Positions 22,569-31,707 of a DNA stretch of 39,883 nt are shown here, piece after piece (the stretch's first letter is position 1; each line of letters begins with the position of its first letter). The DNA is from an uncultured Oscillibacter sp. (lineage in GTDB: Bacteria; Bacillota; Clostridia; Oscillospirales; Oscillospiraceae): NCBI GenBank assembly GCA_910587875.1, contig CAJUOD010000010.1, forward strand, positions 1-39,883, in the 5' to 3' direction. A program made the position numbers and the translations under genes. Below the pieces are notes generated by a model. It made no database searches. It saw only the letters and a list, made by a program, of their open reading frames with translations, and was not told where the DNA came from.

Positions 22569-24662
22569 TTATTTTAAAACGTTTTCCCCCGGGTCCTGCC
22601 CGTCCTCGATGGGGGAGATGACGGAGAGGGTGTCGCGCATGGACTCGTCATAGAAACGGTACTGGCCCCGTCCGCCCCGCTTGACGGTGTAGAGGGCCGC
22701 GTCCGCCGCGTGGAACAGGGCGTCGTAGCCGCCGGGGACCGTGGCCGTCAGGGCCGCGCCCATGCTGACGGAGAGGGGGAACTGCTCAAACCGGCCGCAG
22801 AGAGACTGGAAGATGCGGGAGAGAACGGCGTCCACGTCGTCCTTATACTCCAAGAAAATGAGGAACTCGTCCCCGCCCACCCGGGCGGCGATGTCGCCGC
22901 CCCGGATGCACTGGCGGAGCTTCTCCGCCAGGTGGACCAGCACCTGGTCCCCGAAGGAGTGGCCGTAGGTGTCGTTGGCGGACTTGAAGTGGTCCAGGTC
23001 GAAGATGACCAGGGCGTAGGACGCGGTGGGGCGGGTCTCAATGCGCTCGAGGATGCGCTTCTTGGCGTAGGCGTGGTTTAAAAGGCCGGTGAGGGCGTCG
23101 TGGGAGGCCATGCGCTCCAGGGCGCTGAGCTTCATCCGGGAGTCGTGGATGTCGATGGCCTTTCCGATGGCCCCCGTGTACCGGGGGGGCTCGTCGCTGG
23201 ACCAGGTGGCCCGGGCCACGATCTGGGTCCAGCGCCAGGAGCCCTTGTAATTCAGCTTGCAGTCGTAGGTCACCACCGGCAGGTCCGGGCTGGTGCTGCG
23301 CAGTGCGTCGGAGAGGTTCTGGACGTCCGCGGCCTCCATGACGCCCTGGGCGGAGGGCTGGTGGAAGGGGTCCATGATGATCTCGTTCAGGCCCAGGTGG
23401 TCCGCTCCCCAATGGGAGAGGGTGACCATGGGCGGGGAGACCGTGAACTCGAACTGAATCTCCTTGCTCATGTCGGCGAAGAAGCTGTACTTCATCCGCT
23501 CGTGCTCTAAGAGCTGGAGGGTCCGCTCGGAGGCGGTGAGCTCCTCGTGGCGGCGGATCTCCTGGGCCACGTTGCGCATCTCCCGGCGGTCCCGCTGGGT
23601 GACGGAGTTGCTGCCGCTCATCAGCATGGGCAGGTCCGGGGACAGCTCCCGCAGGCAGTCCAGCAGCAGGGGGTTGAAGGCGCCGCACTGGCCCGCCAGA
23701 ATCATCTCCACCGCCTTCTCGTGGGAGAAGGAGTCCTTATAGCACCGTTTGGAGGTCAGGGCGTCGTACACGTCCGCCAGGGCCACAATCTGGGCTGAGA
23801 TGGGGATCTCGTCCCCCCGGAGCCCGTCGGGATAGCCCCGGCCGTCCCAGCGCTCGTGGTGCCAGCGGCAGATGTCGTAGGCCACCTTCACCAGCGGGTC
23901 GTCCTGGTGAATGGGGAGGTTCTCCAGCATCTCCGCCCCGGCCATGGAGTGGGTCTTCATGACGGCGAATTCCTCGTCGGTGAAGCGGCCGGGCTTGTTG
24001 AGGATCTTTTCGTCGATGGAGATTTTCCCGATGTCGTGGAGGGCCGAGGCCGTGCAGATCATGGAGATGTCCGTGGGGGAGAGCTGGTAGCGGTCCGTCT
24101 TCTGGACCAGGTGGTTCAGCATCAGCTCCGTCAGGGTGCGGACGTTGAGGACGTGAAGGCCGCTCTCGCCGTTCCGGAACTCCACGATGTGGCTGAGGAT
24201 ATCAATCAGCAGGCTGCTGCGCTGCTCATTTTCATAGATTTGGTCCGCCACCATGTTGGCCAGGCGCTTCTGCTTGGCGTAGAGCATGATGGTGTTGACC
24301 ACCCGGCGGTGGACGATCAGCGCGTCGAAGGGCCGGGAGATGAAGTCCGTGACGCCCAGCTCATAGGCCCGCTCAATGTGGCTGGAGCCGGTCTCGGCGG
24401 AGATCATGATGACGGGGATGTCCTCGATCCAGTGGTTCTGGGCCATGACGTCCAGGACGCCGAAGCCGTCCATCCGGGGCATGACGATGTCCAGCAAAAC
24501 CAGGGAGATCTCGCTCCCCCGCTGCTGGAGCAGGCCCACGCCCTGGAGCCCGTCCTCGGCCTCGATGATCTCATATTCATCGTCCAGCATGTCCGCCAGA
24601 ATGGCACGGTTCAGCTCCGAGTCGTCCACGATTAAAATTTTCTGCTTCTGTTCAGCGCTCAA
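22569..24662 (-). CDS. Response regulator with HD-GYP and GGDEF domains
   Basis: A 697-residue c-di-GMP turnover protein. The N-terminal receiver has Asp58 (LLDIVMPRMDG). The HD-GYP phosphodiesterase has HD at 209-210 (ALHDIGK) and HHERWDGRGYPDG (268-280). An uncharacterised PAS-like middle (about 390-510) precedes the GGDEF domain, with intact GGDEF at 596-600 and the inhibitory RxxD site RGGD (587-590) at the correct distance. Both the synthesis and the degradation motifs look complete. It starts with TTG at 24662 after AGGAAG. It diverges from the flagellar operon, pointing to motility control. Confidence 0.93.
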   Translation of the reverse strand: MSAEQKQKILIVDDSELNRAILADMLDDEYEIIEAEDGLQGVGLLQQRGSEISLVLLDIVMPRMDGFGVLDVMAQNHWIEDIPVIMISAETGSSHIERAYELGVTDFISRPFDALIVHRRVVNTIMLYAKQKRLANMVADQIYENEQRSSLLIDILSHIVEFRNGESGLHVLNVRTLTELMLNHLVQKTDRYQLSPTDISMICTASALHDIGKISIDEKILNKPGRFTDEEFAVMKTHSMAGAEMLENLPIHQDDPLVKVAYDICRWHHERWDGRGYPDGLRGDEIPISAQIVALADVYDALTSKRCYKDSFSHEKAVEMILAGQCGAFNPLLLDCLRELSPDLPMLMSGSNSVTQRDRREMRNVAQEIRRHEELTASERTLQLLEHERMKYSFFADMSKEIQFEFTVSPPMVTLSHWGADHLGLNEIIMDPFHQPSAQGVMEAADVQNLSDALRSTSPDLPVVTYDCKLNYKGSWRWTQIVARATWSSDEPPRYTGAIGKAIDIHDSRMKLSALERMASHDALTGLLNHAYAKKRILERIETRPTASYALVIFDLDHFKSANDTYGHSFGDQVLVHLAEKLRQCIRGGDIAARVGGDEFLIFLEYKDDVDAVLSRIFQSLCGRFEQFPLSVSMGAALTATVPGGYDALFHAADAALYTVKRGGRGQYRFYDESMRDTLSVISPIEDGQDPGENVLK

Positions 24663-24756
24663 AAGGGATCACTTCCTTTGGTCCTCTGGTTTTACTGCCG
24701 GAAAAGGCGGACCCCAAAAAGAGGGGGCCGTAAAGTATCCATATTACAACATATAG

Positions 24757-24785
24757 ATTTTACCACAGAAAATTGAAAATAGCAA
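24757..24785 (-). promoter_or_regulatory. Promoter of the c-di-GMP / phosphorelay operon
   Basis: On the minus strand: -35 TTGCTA (24780-24785), 17-base spacer, -10 TAAAAT (24757-24762) with a TG nearby. A second candidate lies further upstream (TTGTCA 24882-24887, TAAAAT 24858-24863, 18-base spacer). Confidence 0.65.
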
Positions 24786-25019
24786 GGACAAACCGGGGAG
24801 AAGATGGGCCTCGCCCCGTCATTTTGCCACTGCTATTTTTTGGAAACAGCCCGGCGAATTTTACAAAAACAGACAAAAATATGACAAAAAATTGTCATAG
24901 CCGCCAAGGGACGCAAAAGGAGGACCCGCAGGGGTGGAGATTTTTGGAGAAACCGGCAAAACTAGAGGAAATTGATGAGATTTTGTGAAAAATGGAAGAT
25001 GTGCCCGGTAAAAAAGTAC

Positions 25020-25048
25020 TTGATTTTTTTGGGAGAATAGTTCATAAT
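25020..25048 (+). promoter_or_regulatory. Sigma-A promoter of the flagellar operon
   Basis: -35 TTGATT (25020-25025), 17-base spacer, -10 CATAAT (25043-25048). Predicted start near 25055, giving a leader of about 230 bases before flgB. No sigma-28 (TAAA-N15-GCCGATAA) site was seen. Confidence 0.68.
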
Positions 25049-25182
25049 GAGGGTTACCCGTTGGACTAAGCGGAGATTAGTGTTGCAAAACTCACATGTA
25101 AAACAGAGAAACGGCGTTCAGCCGGGCGGAATGAAAAGGCGTTCCGCCGAATAAGATGGAGGGCCATTTATACGTACCGGAA

Positions 25183-25215
25183 AAACGCGCGCCTTGGCTG
25201 ACAACCCGCGCGTTT
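25183..25215 (+). terminator. Terminator-like hairpin in the flgB leader
   Basis: A 9-bp stem AAACGCGCG (25183-25191) / CGCGCGTTT (25207-25215) with a 15-base loop, followed by GTCTTG. It could act as an attenuator. An upstream hairpin (GGCGGAA/TTCCGCC around 25130) may compete or assist. Confidence 0.45.
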
Positions 25216-25287
25216 GTCTTGCCCGGAGGAAGCGGGCGGGACCGGGGCGGGCCCGGAAAACAGGACCTGACTGGAGGGTGGAACCAC

Positions 25288-25674
25288 ATGGATTTCCTGT
25301 CGAGCAATTCATCTATCATGCTGGAAAAGTCCCTGAGCTACCTGTGGACGAAGCAGGCGGCCATCGCGGACAACGTGGCCAACGCGGAGACCCCGGGCTA
25401 TAAGGAGAAGGTCGTCACCTTCGAGGAGAGCCTGAAGAGCAAGCTGCTCCGGGCCTCCCGGGGGGCCGCGCCGGTGAAGGACATGCGCGCCGTGCTGGAG
25501 GGAACGCCCTTCCGCGTGACGGAGCAGACGGTCCAGACCCGGATGGACGACAACGGCGTCAACGTCACGGCCCAGATGTCCGAGGCCATCCGCAACGCCT
25601 ATCAGATGCGGTATGTGATGAGCTCCCTCAACACGGACCTGGCGATTCTGAACACCGCCATCCGGGGCCAGTGA
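25288..25674 (+). CDS. flgB: Flagellar basal-body rod protein FlgB
   Basis: A 128-residue proximal rod subunit. It carries the rod/hook-family N-terminal motif DNVANAETPGYKEK (about 30-43) and a C-terminal helix (NTDLAILNTAIRG) that pairs with the N-terminal one. The start at 25288 follows GGAGGG; a longer frame begins in the leader but lacks a ribosome site. First gene of the flagellar operon. Assembly is by flagellar type III export, outside the membrane. Confidence 0.95.
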   Translation: MDFLSSNSSIMLEKSLSYLWTKQAAIADNVANAETPGYKEKVVTFEESLKSKLLRASRGAAPVKDMRAVLEGTPFRVTEQTVQTRMDDNGVNVTAQMSEAIRNAYQMRYVMSSLNTDLAILNTAIRGQ

Positions 25675-25831
25675 TTTGAGGAGGCTTCCCGGGACGGCGG
25701 CAGACGCTTTTCCGATTTATAGCGTTAAATAAGATCTGCCGGAGGGCAGCGCAAACGATTACGGGACCGGCTTGTCCGGCCCCGCGAAGGACTGCCGGGG
25801 CGCACCCGGCGGGGAATGGAGAGTTTGACCT

Positions 25832-26290
25832 ATGGCATTTTTGAGTTCAATGAACATTGTGGCCTCCGGCATGACGGCCCAGCAGCTGCGGCTGGACATC
25901 GTGGGGGAGAACGTGACCAACTCCACCACCACCCGTGTGGAGGGGGGCGAGGGGGCCTACCGGAGGAAGATGGTGGTCTTCGAGGCCAAGACCGGCCGGG
26001 ACGAATTCCGCCGGGCCATGGCCCGGGCCTCCACGGGCATGGTGCCCAACGGCCAGGCCGCCGGCGGCGTGCAGGTGGCGCAGATCGTGGACGACCCCTC
26101 TCCCATGAAGCTGGTCTACGACCCCACCCACCCGGACGCCAACGAGGACGGCTATGTGGAAATGCCCAACGTGGACATGGTGAAGGAAATCGCCGACGCC
26201 ATGGCGGCCACCCAGGCCTTCTCCTCCAATGTCACCATGTTCAACACCATGAAAACCGTCATCACGGACGGGCTGCAGATTGGAAAGTAA
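25832..26290 (+). CDS. flgC: Flagellar basal-body rod protein FlgC
   Basis: A 152-residue proximal rod protein: N-terminal MNIVASGMTAQQLRLDIVGEN, then NVTNSTTTRVEGG, middle YVEMPNVDMVKEIADAMAA and the C-terminal rod helix. GGAGAG precedes the ATG. It is separated from flgB by 157 bases containing GC-rich hairpins, an unusually large gap for flgB-flgC. Confidence 0.95.
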   Translation: MAFLSSMNIVASGMTAQQLRLDIVGENVTNSTTTRVEGGEGAYRRKMVVFEAKTGRDEFRRAMARASTGMVPNGQAAGGVQVAQIVDDPSPMKLVYDPTHPDANEDGYVEMPNVDMVKEIADAMAATQAFSSNVTMFNTMKTVITDGLQIGK

Positions 26291-26324
26291 CCCCTAAAAA
26301 GGATTGAGTTAAGAGGAGGCCGCT

Positions 26325-26639
26325 ATGCTGACGCCTATGGAGAAACTGACGCCGCTGACGCCGCTCAATGTGGATACGAAGGAGAGCCGGGCCAAGGAGA
26401 CCGCCTCCCCGGAGGGGGAGAGCATCTTTGGCGCCATTTTCCGCTCCGCCATTGACAACGTGAAGGAGACGGACGCGGAATTCAAGGAATCCCAATATCT
26501 GCTGACCACGGGTCAGCTGGACAATCCCGCCGCCACGATGATCGCCGCCTACAAAAGCCAGACTGCGGTAAACATGCTGGTTCAGCTGAGAAACAAGGCG
26601 CAGGACGCCTATTCTGAGCTGACCAGGATGAACTTCTAA
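26325..26639 (+). CDS. fliE: Flagellar hook-basal body protein FliE
   Basis: A 104-residue protein joining the MS ring to the rod. Signature: SIFGAIFRSAIDNVKETDAE, then the C-terminal AYKSQTAVNMLVQLRNKAQDAY helix. AGAGGAGG precedes the start. flgB-flgC-fliE-fliF order is as in other clostridia and bacilli. Confidence 0.93.
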   Translation: MLTPMEKLTPLTPLNVDTKESRAKETASPEGESIFGAIFRSAIDNVKETDAEFKESQYLLTTGQLDNPAATMIAAYKSQTAVNMLVQLRNKAQDAYSELTRMNF

Positions 26640-26666
26640 GGGAGGCGGCGAAGGGGGAGTCCCCCT

Positions 26667-26699
26667 GTGCTGCCCGGCCCCTTTGGACCAGGGCAGCAC
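26667..26699 (+). repeat. GC hairpin in the fliE-fliF spacer
   Basis: 9-base arms GTGCTGCCC (26667-26675) and GGGCAGCAC (26691-26699), preceded by a smaller GGGGG/CCCCC hairpin. There is no T tract, so RNA processing or stabilisation is likelier than termination. Confidence 0.5.
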
Positions 26700-26752
26700 G
26701 AATCATGTCTACAGGACGCCGCGGCGCGGCGGAGAGAAGGAGGTGACAGCGG

Positions 26753-28411
26753 TTGAACGACGTGAAGGAAAAGGCCAAGGCGTTCCTGGGGAAGGCCAAG
26801 GAGCGCCTGAAAAAGATATCGAAAAAGGTCTGGCTCGTCATCGCCGCTGTACTGGTGGCCGTGATCGTGGCTGCCGCCGTCATGCTGACGCTGAATAAGC
26901 AGGACTACGCCGTGCTGGTCACCCAGGTGAGCGACGACGAGGCGTCCAAGATCCTGACCTTTCTAAGCGAGCAGGGCGTCACGAACTACAAGGTGGAGGA
27001 CGGGAATACCGTCATGGTCCCCGCCGGGCAGGAGGCGGCGCTGAAGGCCCGCATCCTCATGGCGAACCTGAACCAGACCGGCAACTACTACATGGAGAAC
27101 CTGGGGGCGTTCTCCACCAACGAGGAGCGGATGTACGCCAAGCTCCAGGACCTGCAGAACGGCATGGCGGCCACCATCCGGAACTTCCCCGACGTGGTGG
27201 ACGCGGACGTGTACATCACCCCGGGAGAGAACCGGGCCTACATACTGGACAGCGGCAACGTGGTGGAGGCCACGGCCGCCGTCAGCGTCACCATGGCGGA
27301 GGGCAAAATGCTCACCGACGGGCAGGCCCAGGCCATTCGGGACCTGATGGCCCACGGCGTGCAGGGGCTCAAGATCGAGTCCGTCAGCGTCTCCGACAAG
27401 CTGGGCAACGTCTACCTGACGGAGGACGCCCTGGACGGCGAGGTCTCGGCGCTGAAGATGCAGCTCCAGCAGGCCATGGAGAACCGGATCCGCACCCAGG
27501 TCATGAACGTGCTGACCCCCTTCTTCGGGGAGGACAACGTCCGGGTGGGCGTCACCTGCGAGGTGGAGGTGGACCGCACCACCGAGGAGCGGCACGAGAC
27601 CATCCTCCCCGAGTACGCCCAGGACGGGTCCACCGACGGAGAGGGTATCAAGGGCTCCGAGCGGACCGAGGGCTGGATTTCCCGCCCCGGCGACGGCACT
27701 GTCGGCGGCGTGGTGGGAACGGAGACCAACAGCGACCTGCGGGAGACCGTGGAGGCCGGGCTGACCGTCCGGGACGACGACACGGGGCTCTACGTAAGCA
27801 AGCAAACGGACTGGGACAACACCCACAGCACCATCAACATCGACAACAACGGGGCGGTCAAAATGACGGACTGCTCCGTGGCGGTCTCCATCAACGCCCG
27901 GGCGGCGGGAGACGTCAACCTAAAGGACATTCAGGAGCTGACGGCCCGGGCCTCGGGCATCAGCGGCGAGATAGACCCCGTCACCGGGGAGGAGTTCCTG
28001 GACGGCAAGATCAAGGTCGTGTCCATGAACTTCTTCGATCCCAACCAGGGCCTCGCGCCCGGAGTGGAGCCCATCGGGCCGACAGTACCCGCGTGGGTGC
28101 TGATCGCGGCGGGCGCGGGACTGCTGCTGTTCCTCATCCTGCTGGTGGTCATCCTCCTGCTGCGCAGGAAGAAGCAGAAGAAGCAGGAGGAAGAGGAAGC
28201 CCGGCAGCGGGAGGAGGCGGAAGCTCTGCTCCGCGTGGCCGGCCTGGGCCTGGACGGCGAGATCCCCGAGACCGGCGCCGACGTGATGGACCTGGAGCTG
28301 GAGCGGAGCATGGAGCTGCGGAAGGACATCCGCCAGTTCGCCAGCGACAACCCGGAAATCGCGGCCCAGATGATCAAGGTTTGGCTGAAAGGGGGCGACG
28401 GCAATGGCTGA
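26753..28411 (+). CDS. fliF: Flagellar MS-ring protein FliF
   Basis: A 552-residue MS-ring subunit. TM1 is at about 24-44, followed by the ring-building YscJ/FliF domain (VLVTQVSDDEASKILTFL) and a C-terminal domain. TM2 (about 445-467, WVLIAAGAGLLLFLILLVV) precedes a cytoplasmic tail whose end (DIRQFASDNPEIAAQMIKVW) is the FliG-binding segment. It starts with TTG at 26753 behind a very strong GAAGGAGGTG. It overlaps fliG by 8 bases. Confidence 0.95.
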   Translation: MNDVKEKAKAFLGKAKERLKKISKKVWLVIAAVLVAVIVAAAVMLTLNKQDYAVLVTQVSDDEASKILTFLSEQGVTNYKVEDGNTVMVPAGQEAALKARILMANLNQTGNYYMENLGAFSTNEERMYAKLQDLQNGMAATIRNFPDVVDADVYITPGENRAYILDSGNVVEATAAVSVTMAEGKMLTDGQAQAIRDLMAHGVQGLKIESVSVSDKLGNVYLTEDALDGEVSALKMQLQQAMENRIRTQVMNVLTPFFGEDNVRVGVTCEVEVDRTTEERHETILPEYAQDGSTDGEGIKGSERTEGWISRPGDGTVGGVVGTETNSDLRETVEAGLTVRDDDTGLYVSKQTDWDNTHSTINIDNNGAVKMTDCSVAVSINARAAGDVNLKDIQELTARASGISGEIDPVTGEEFLDGKIKVVSMNFFDPNQGLAPGVEPIGPTVPAWVLIAAGAGLLLFLILLVVILLLRRKKQKKQEEEEARQREEAEALLRVAGLGLDGEIPETGADVMDLELERSMELRKDIRQFASDNPEIAAQMIKVWLKGGDGNG

Positions 28412-29459
28412 GACGGCAGTGGCGGCCGCCCCCCCGGCGGCCCCTCCGACAAGGAACCAGAAGACGGTGGAGCTGTCCACCGCGCAGAAGGCGGCGGCGG
28501 TCATCATCGCCCTGGGAGCCGAGAAGGCGTCCCTCCTCTATAAATTCATGGAGGACGAGGAGGTTGAGCAGCTCACCCTGGAGGTGGCCCGCCTGGGCGT
28601 GCTGAGCACCCAGCAGACCGAGGACGTGCTCAACGAGTTCTACCAGCTGTGCCTGACCAACAAGGCCGTCACCGAGGGCGGCCTGGAGTACGCCCGGGCC
28701 GTCCTGGAGAAGGCCTACGGCGAGCAGGCGGCGGCGGAGCTCCTGGGCAAGGTCACCAAGAGCCTGAAGAACCGGGAGTTCGCCTTCATGGACAAGGCGG
28801 ACATCAAGTCCCTCTTCTCCGCCCTGCGGAGCGAGCGGCCCCAGACCATCGCCCTGGTCCTGTCCTACGTGGACGCGGACAAGGCGGCGGGCGTGGTGGC
28901 CCAGCTGGACGAGAAGAAGCAGATCCAGGTGGTGGAGAGCATCGCCAAGCTGGACAGCGTCTCCCCGGCGGCTATCAAGATTGTGGAGGCGGAAATGCAC
29001 AACCGGTTCTCCAACATTATGACCGATACCAACATCAAGGTCGGCGGAATCGACTATGTGGCCGACGTGATGAATAACCTGGACCGGACCAGCGAAAAAA
29101 ATATCTTCGACGGCCTGGCGGACCAGGACCTGGCGGACGAGATCCGCAAGCGGATGTTCGTCTTCGAGGACATCATCACCATGGACGACCGCTCCGTGCA
29201 GCGCTTCGTCCGGGACTGCGACCCCAGAGACCTGGTGCTGGCCCTCAAGGCGGCCAACGCGGAGGTGGCAAACAAACTCTTCGCCAACATGTCCACCCGC
29301 ATGGCCCAGAGCATCAAGGACGACCTGGAAATTACCTCCAATGTCCGCATGAAGGACGTGGAGGAAGCCCAGCAGCGCATCGTCGGCATCATCCGCGGAC
29401 TGGAGGAAAAGGGTGAGATCATCATCCTGAAGGGCGGAAAGGACGATATCATTGCCTAG
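28404..29459 (+). CDS. fliG: Flagellar motor switch protein FliG
   Basis: This 351-residue rotor protein couples the MS ring to the stator. FliG_N binds FliF (AQKAAAVIIALGAEKAS), FliG_M has the EHPQ-equivalent SERPQTIALVLSYV, and FliG_C carries the charged torque helix (VEVDDRSVQRFVRDCD-type region, here ITMDDRSVQRFVRD). The N-terminus has an added Ala/Pro-rich stretch of about 20 residues. It overlaps fliF and fliH by 8 bases each. Confidence 0.95.
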   Translation: MAETAVAAAPPAAPPTRNQKTVELSTAQKAAAVIIALGAEKASLLYKFMEDEEVEQLTLEVARLGVLSTQQTEDVLNEFYQLCLTNKAVTEGGLEYARAVLEKAYGEQAAAELLGKVTKSLKNREFAFMDKADIKSLFSALRSERPQTIALVLSYVDADKAAGVVAQLDEKKQIQVVESIAKLDSVSPAAIKIVEAEMHNRFSNIMTDTNIKVGGIDYVADVMNNLDRTSEKNIFDGLADQDLADEIRKRMFVFEDIITMDDRSVQRFVRDCDPRDLVLALKAANAEVANKLFANMSTRMAQSIKDDLEITSNVRMKDVEEAQQRIVGIIRGLEEKGEIIILKGGKDDIIA

Positions 29460-30372
29460 TATTTGGAAATCCATCATGCGCCCCAAGGCCGAGCCGTACC
29501 AGTTCCCCAAGGCGGAGGAGCTGGTCATGGAGGAGGCCAGGCCCGCCGAGCCCCCGCCCCCTCCTCCCGAGGAGAGCGCCGGGGAGGAGGCGCCCTTCCT
29601 GGACCTCCGGGCCGGGGAGGAGGCGCCGGCCCCCGAACCGGAGCCCGAGCCCGAACCGGAGAAGGAAGAGCTGGACCCGGTGAGCTTCGCCCAGATTCAG
29701 GCGGAGCAGATCATCGCGGACGCCCACCGCCGGGCCGAGGAGATTCTGGACCAGGCCCGGCTGGAGTCGGAGCTCAAAGCCCAGGAGCTCTTTGAGACCT
29801 CCCGCCAGAGCGGCCTGGAGGCCGGGCGGATGGAGGGCCTGGCTCAAGGGACCACCCAGGCCCTGGAAGAGGGCCAGCGGGCCCAGCAGAAGCAGGCCGA
29901 GGAGCTGGCCGGGGAGTTCGACCGCTTTCTGGAGCGGGCCGGGACCGCCCTGGACCGGCAGATGGAGGACAATCTGGAGGAGCTGCGGGACCTTGCCATC
30001 GCCATTGCGGAGAAGGTGGTCTGCGTCAGCCTGAAAAGCAGCAGCGAGGTCATCTGCCGGATGATTCAAACCGCCATTGACAAGCGGAAGCGCCGGGAGT
30101 GGGCCCATATCTATATCGCGGAATGCGACGCCAAGCACCTGAGCCGGGTCCCCGCCTCGTTGATGAACGCCCTCTCGGCCCTCTCGGACCGGGTGCGCAT
30201 CATCCCCATGGCGGACGACGAGGCGGGAACGTGCATCATCGAGACCCCGGATGAAATCGTGGACGCCAGCGCCGCCACCCAAATGAACAACATCCGAACC
30301 CTGCTGTCCGATGCCGGACCCGTGGAGGAGGGCGTCAGCTTCAACAACCTGAACTTCAGCGGCGGCGCGTAA
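29452..30372 (+). CDS. fliH: Flagellar assembly protein FliH
   Basis: This 306-residue stator-like partner of the FliI ATPase starts with TTG at 29452 (AAAGGA 8 bases upstream), inside the end of fliG. Residues 25-70 are Pro/Glu-rich low complexity with EP repeats. They are followed by the long helical stalk (IIADAHRRAEEILDQARLE, LEAGRMEGLAQG) and the conserved C-terminal FliH/HrpE-type domain. The acidic, proline-rich insert makes it longer than typical FliH. Confidence 0.9.
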   Translation: MPSIWKSIMRPKAEPYQFPKAEELVMEEARPAEPPPPPPEESAGEEAPFLDLRAGEEAPAPEPEPEPEPEKEELDPVSFAQIQAEQIIADAHRRAEEILDQARLESELKAQELFETSRQSGLEAGRMEGLAQGTTQALEEGQRAQQKQAEELAGEFDRFLERAGTALDRQMEDNLEELRDLAIAIAEKVVCVSLKSSSEVICRMIQTAIDKRKRREWAHIYIAECDAKHLSRVPASLMNALSALSDRVRIIPMADDEAGTCIIETPDEIVDASAATQMNNIRTLLSDAGPVEEGVSFNNLNFSGGA

Positions 30373-30383
30373 AAGGAGTACTT

Positions 30384-31685
30384 ATGTTCCGGCAAATGAT
30401 CCGTCAGGTCTACAACGCGGAGACCTACAGCCTGACCGGGAAAATTGAGAATATTGTCGGAATGTCCATCGAGGCCAGCGGCGGCCGGGCGGCCGTGGGA
30501 GACATCTGCCGGATCTACAACGGCGACTCCGGCGGACAGGTCACCGCCGAGGTGGTGGGCTTCAAGAACGACCACATCCTGCTGATGCCCTATTCCGACA
30601 TGGCGGGCATCTCGGCGGGCAACTTCGTCCGGAACACCGGGCGGCAGCTGACCCTCCGGGTGGGGGAGTTCCTCCGGGGCCGCATCATCAACGCCATGGG
30701 CCAGCCCATCGACGGCAAGGCCCCCTTCGAGGGGGGCGACGCCTACTGTGTAGGCGGTTCCTACATCAATCCCCTCCGCCGCCCCCCCATCCGGGAGCGG
30801 ATGGAGTTTGGAGTCAAAGCCATAGACGGCATGATCACCATAGGCAAAGGCCAGCGCATCGGCATCTTCGCGGGCTCCGGCGTGGGAAAATCCACGCTGA
30901 TGGGCATGATCGCGAAGAACGTCAAGGCGGACATCAACGTCATCGCCCTGGTGGGCGAACGGGGCCGCGAGGTCCTGGAGTTCGTCCAGAAGGACCTGGG
31001 CGAGGAGGGCATGCGCCGCTCCGTGCTGGTGGTGGCGACAAGCGACCAGCCCGCCATGCTGCGGATGAAGTGCCCCAGCGTGGCCACGGGCATCGCGGAG
31101 TACTTCCGGGACCAGGGCTACGACGTGCTCCTGATGATGGACTCCCTGACCCGCTTCGCCATGGCCCAGCGGGAGATCGGCCTGGCCATCGGCGAGCCGC
31201 CGGTGAGCCGGGGCTACACCCCCTCCATGTACGCGGAGATGCCCAAGCTCCTGGAGCGGAGCGGCAACTTCGACCGGGGCTCCATCACCGGAGTCTACAC
31301 GGTCCTGGTGGAGGGCGACGACACCAACGAGCCCATCGCGGACACGGTCCGGGGCATCCTGGACGGGCACATCGTCCTCTCCCGGCAGCTGGCCAACAGC
31401 AACCACTACCCGGCCATCGACGTGTCCGCCAGCATCTCCCGACTGATGGTGGAAATCGTCAGCCCGGAGCACCGGCAGCTGGCCTCCCGGCTGCGGGACA
31501 TCCTGAGCACCTATGAGAAGAACCAGGACCTGGTGGCCATCGGCGCTTACAAGCCGGGGAGCAACCGGAACCTGGACTACGCCCTCTCCAAAATCGACGC
31601 GGTGAACGGGTTTCTGACCCAGGACATCGACGAGGCTTTCAGCTATGAGCAGTGCATCGAGAAGCTGAAGCATATACTGAACTGA
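30384..31685 (+). CDS. fliI: Flagellar export ATPase FliI
   Basis: A 433-residue F1-beta-like ATPase energising flagellar type III export. Walker A is AGSGVGKST (about 163-171), Walker B-like YDVLLMMDSLTRFA, with PPVSRGYTPS and the C-terminal LL-rich region. AAAAGGAG precedes the ATG. It lies between its partners fliH and fliJ. Confidence 0.96.
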   Translation: MFRQMIRQVYNAETYSLTGKIENIVGMSIEASGGRAAVGDICRIYNGDSGGQVTAEVVGFKNDHILLMPYSDMAGISAGNFVRNTGRQLTLRVGEFLRGRIINAMGQPIDGKAPFEGGDAYCVGGSYINPLRRPPIRERMEFGVKAIDGMITIGKGQRIGIFAGSGVGKSTLMGMIAKNVKADINVIALVGERGREVLEFVQKDLGEEGMRRSVLVVATSDQPAMLRMKCPSVATGIAEYFRDQGYDVLLMMDSLTRFAMAQREIGLAIGEPPVSRGYTPSMYAEMPKLLERSGNFDRGSITGVYTVLVEGDDTNEPIADTVRGILDGHIVLSRQLANSNHYPAIDVSASISRLMVEIVSPEHRQLASRLRDILSTYEKNQDLVAIGAYKPGSNRNLDYALSKIDAVNGFLTQDIDEAFSYEQCIEKLKHILN

Positions 31686-31707
31686 CTGAACCAAAGGAGA
31701 ACGAGCC

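Larger units (their letters stand above)
24663..25287. other. Divergent regulatory region, no gene
   Basis: These 625 bases hold no convincing gene. The left two thirds are A/T-rich and contain minus-strand promoters for the c-di-GMP operon and a small palindrome ATGACAA-AAAA-TTGTCAT (24881-24898). The right third is the flagellar promoter and a leader of about 230 bases with several GC hairpins. I looked for a c-di-GMP (GEMM) riboswitch in the leader and found no match to its conserved core. Confidence 0.7.

Noticed and set aside
24773..24988. A 71-codon frame in the divergent intergenic region
   Set aside because: TTG start without ribosome site, biased composition, no recognisable motif, and it lies across the minus-strand promoters.
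25049..25287. c-di-GMP (GEMM) riboswitch in the flgB leader
   Set aside because: The position fits clostridial precedent, but I could not match the conserved GEMM-I or GEMM-II core. A covariance-model search would settle it.
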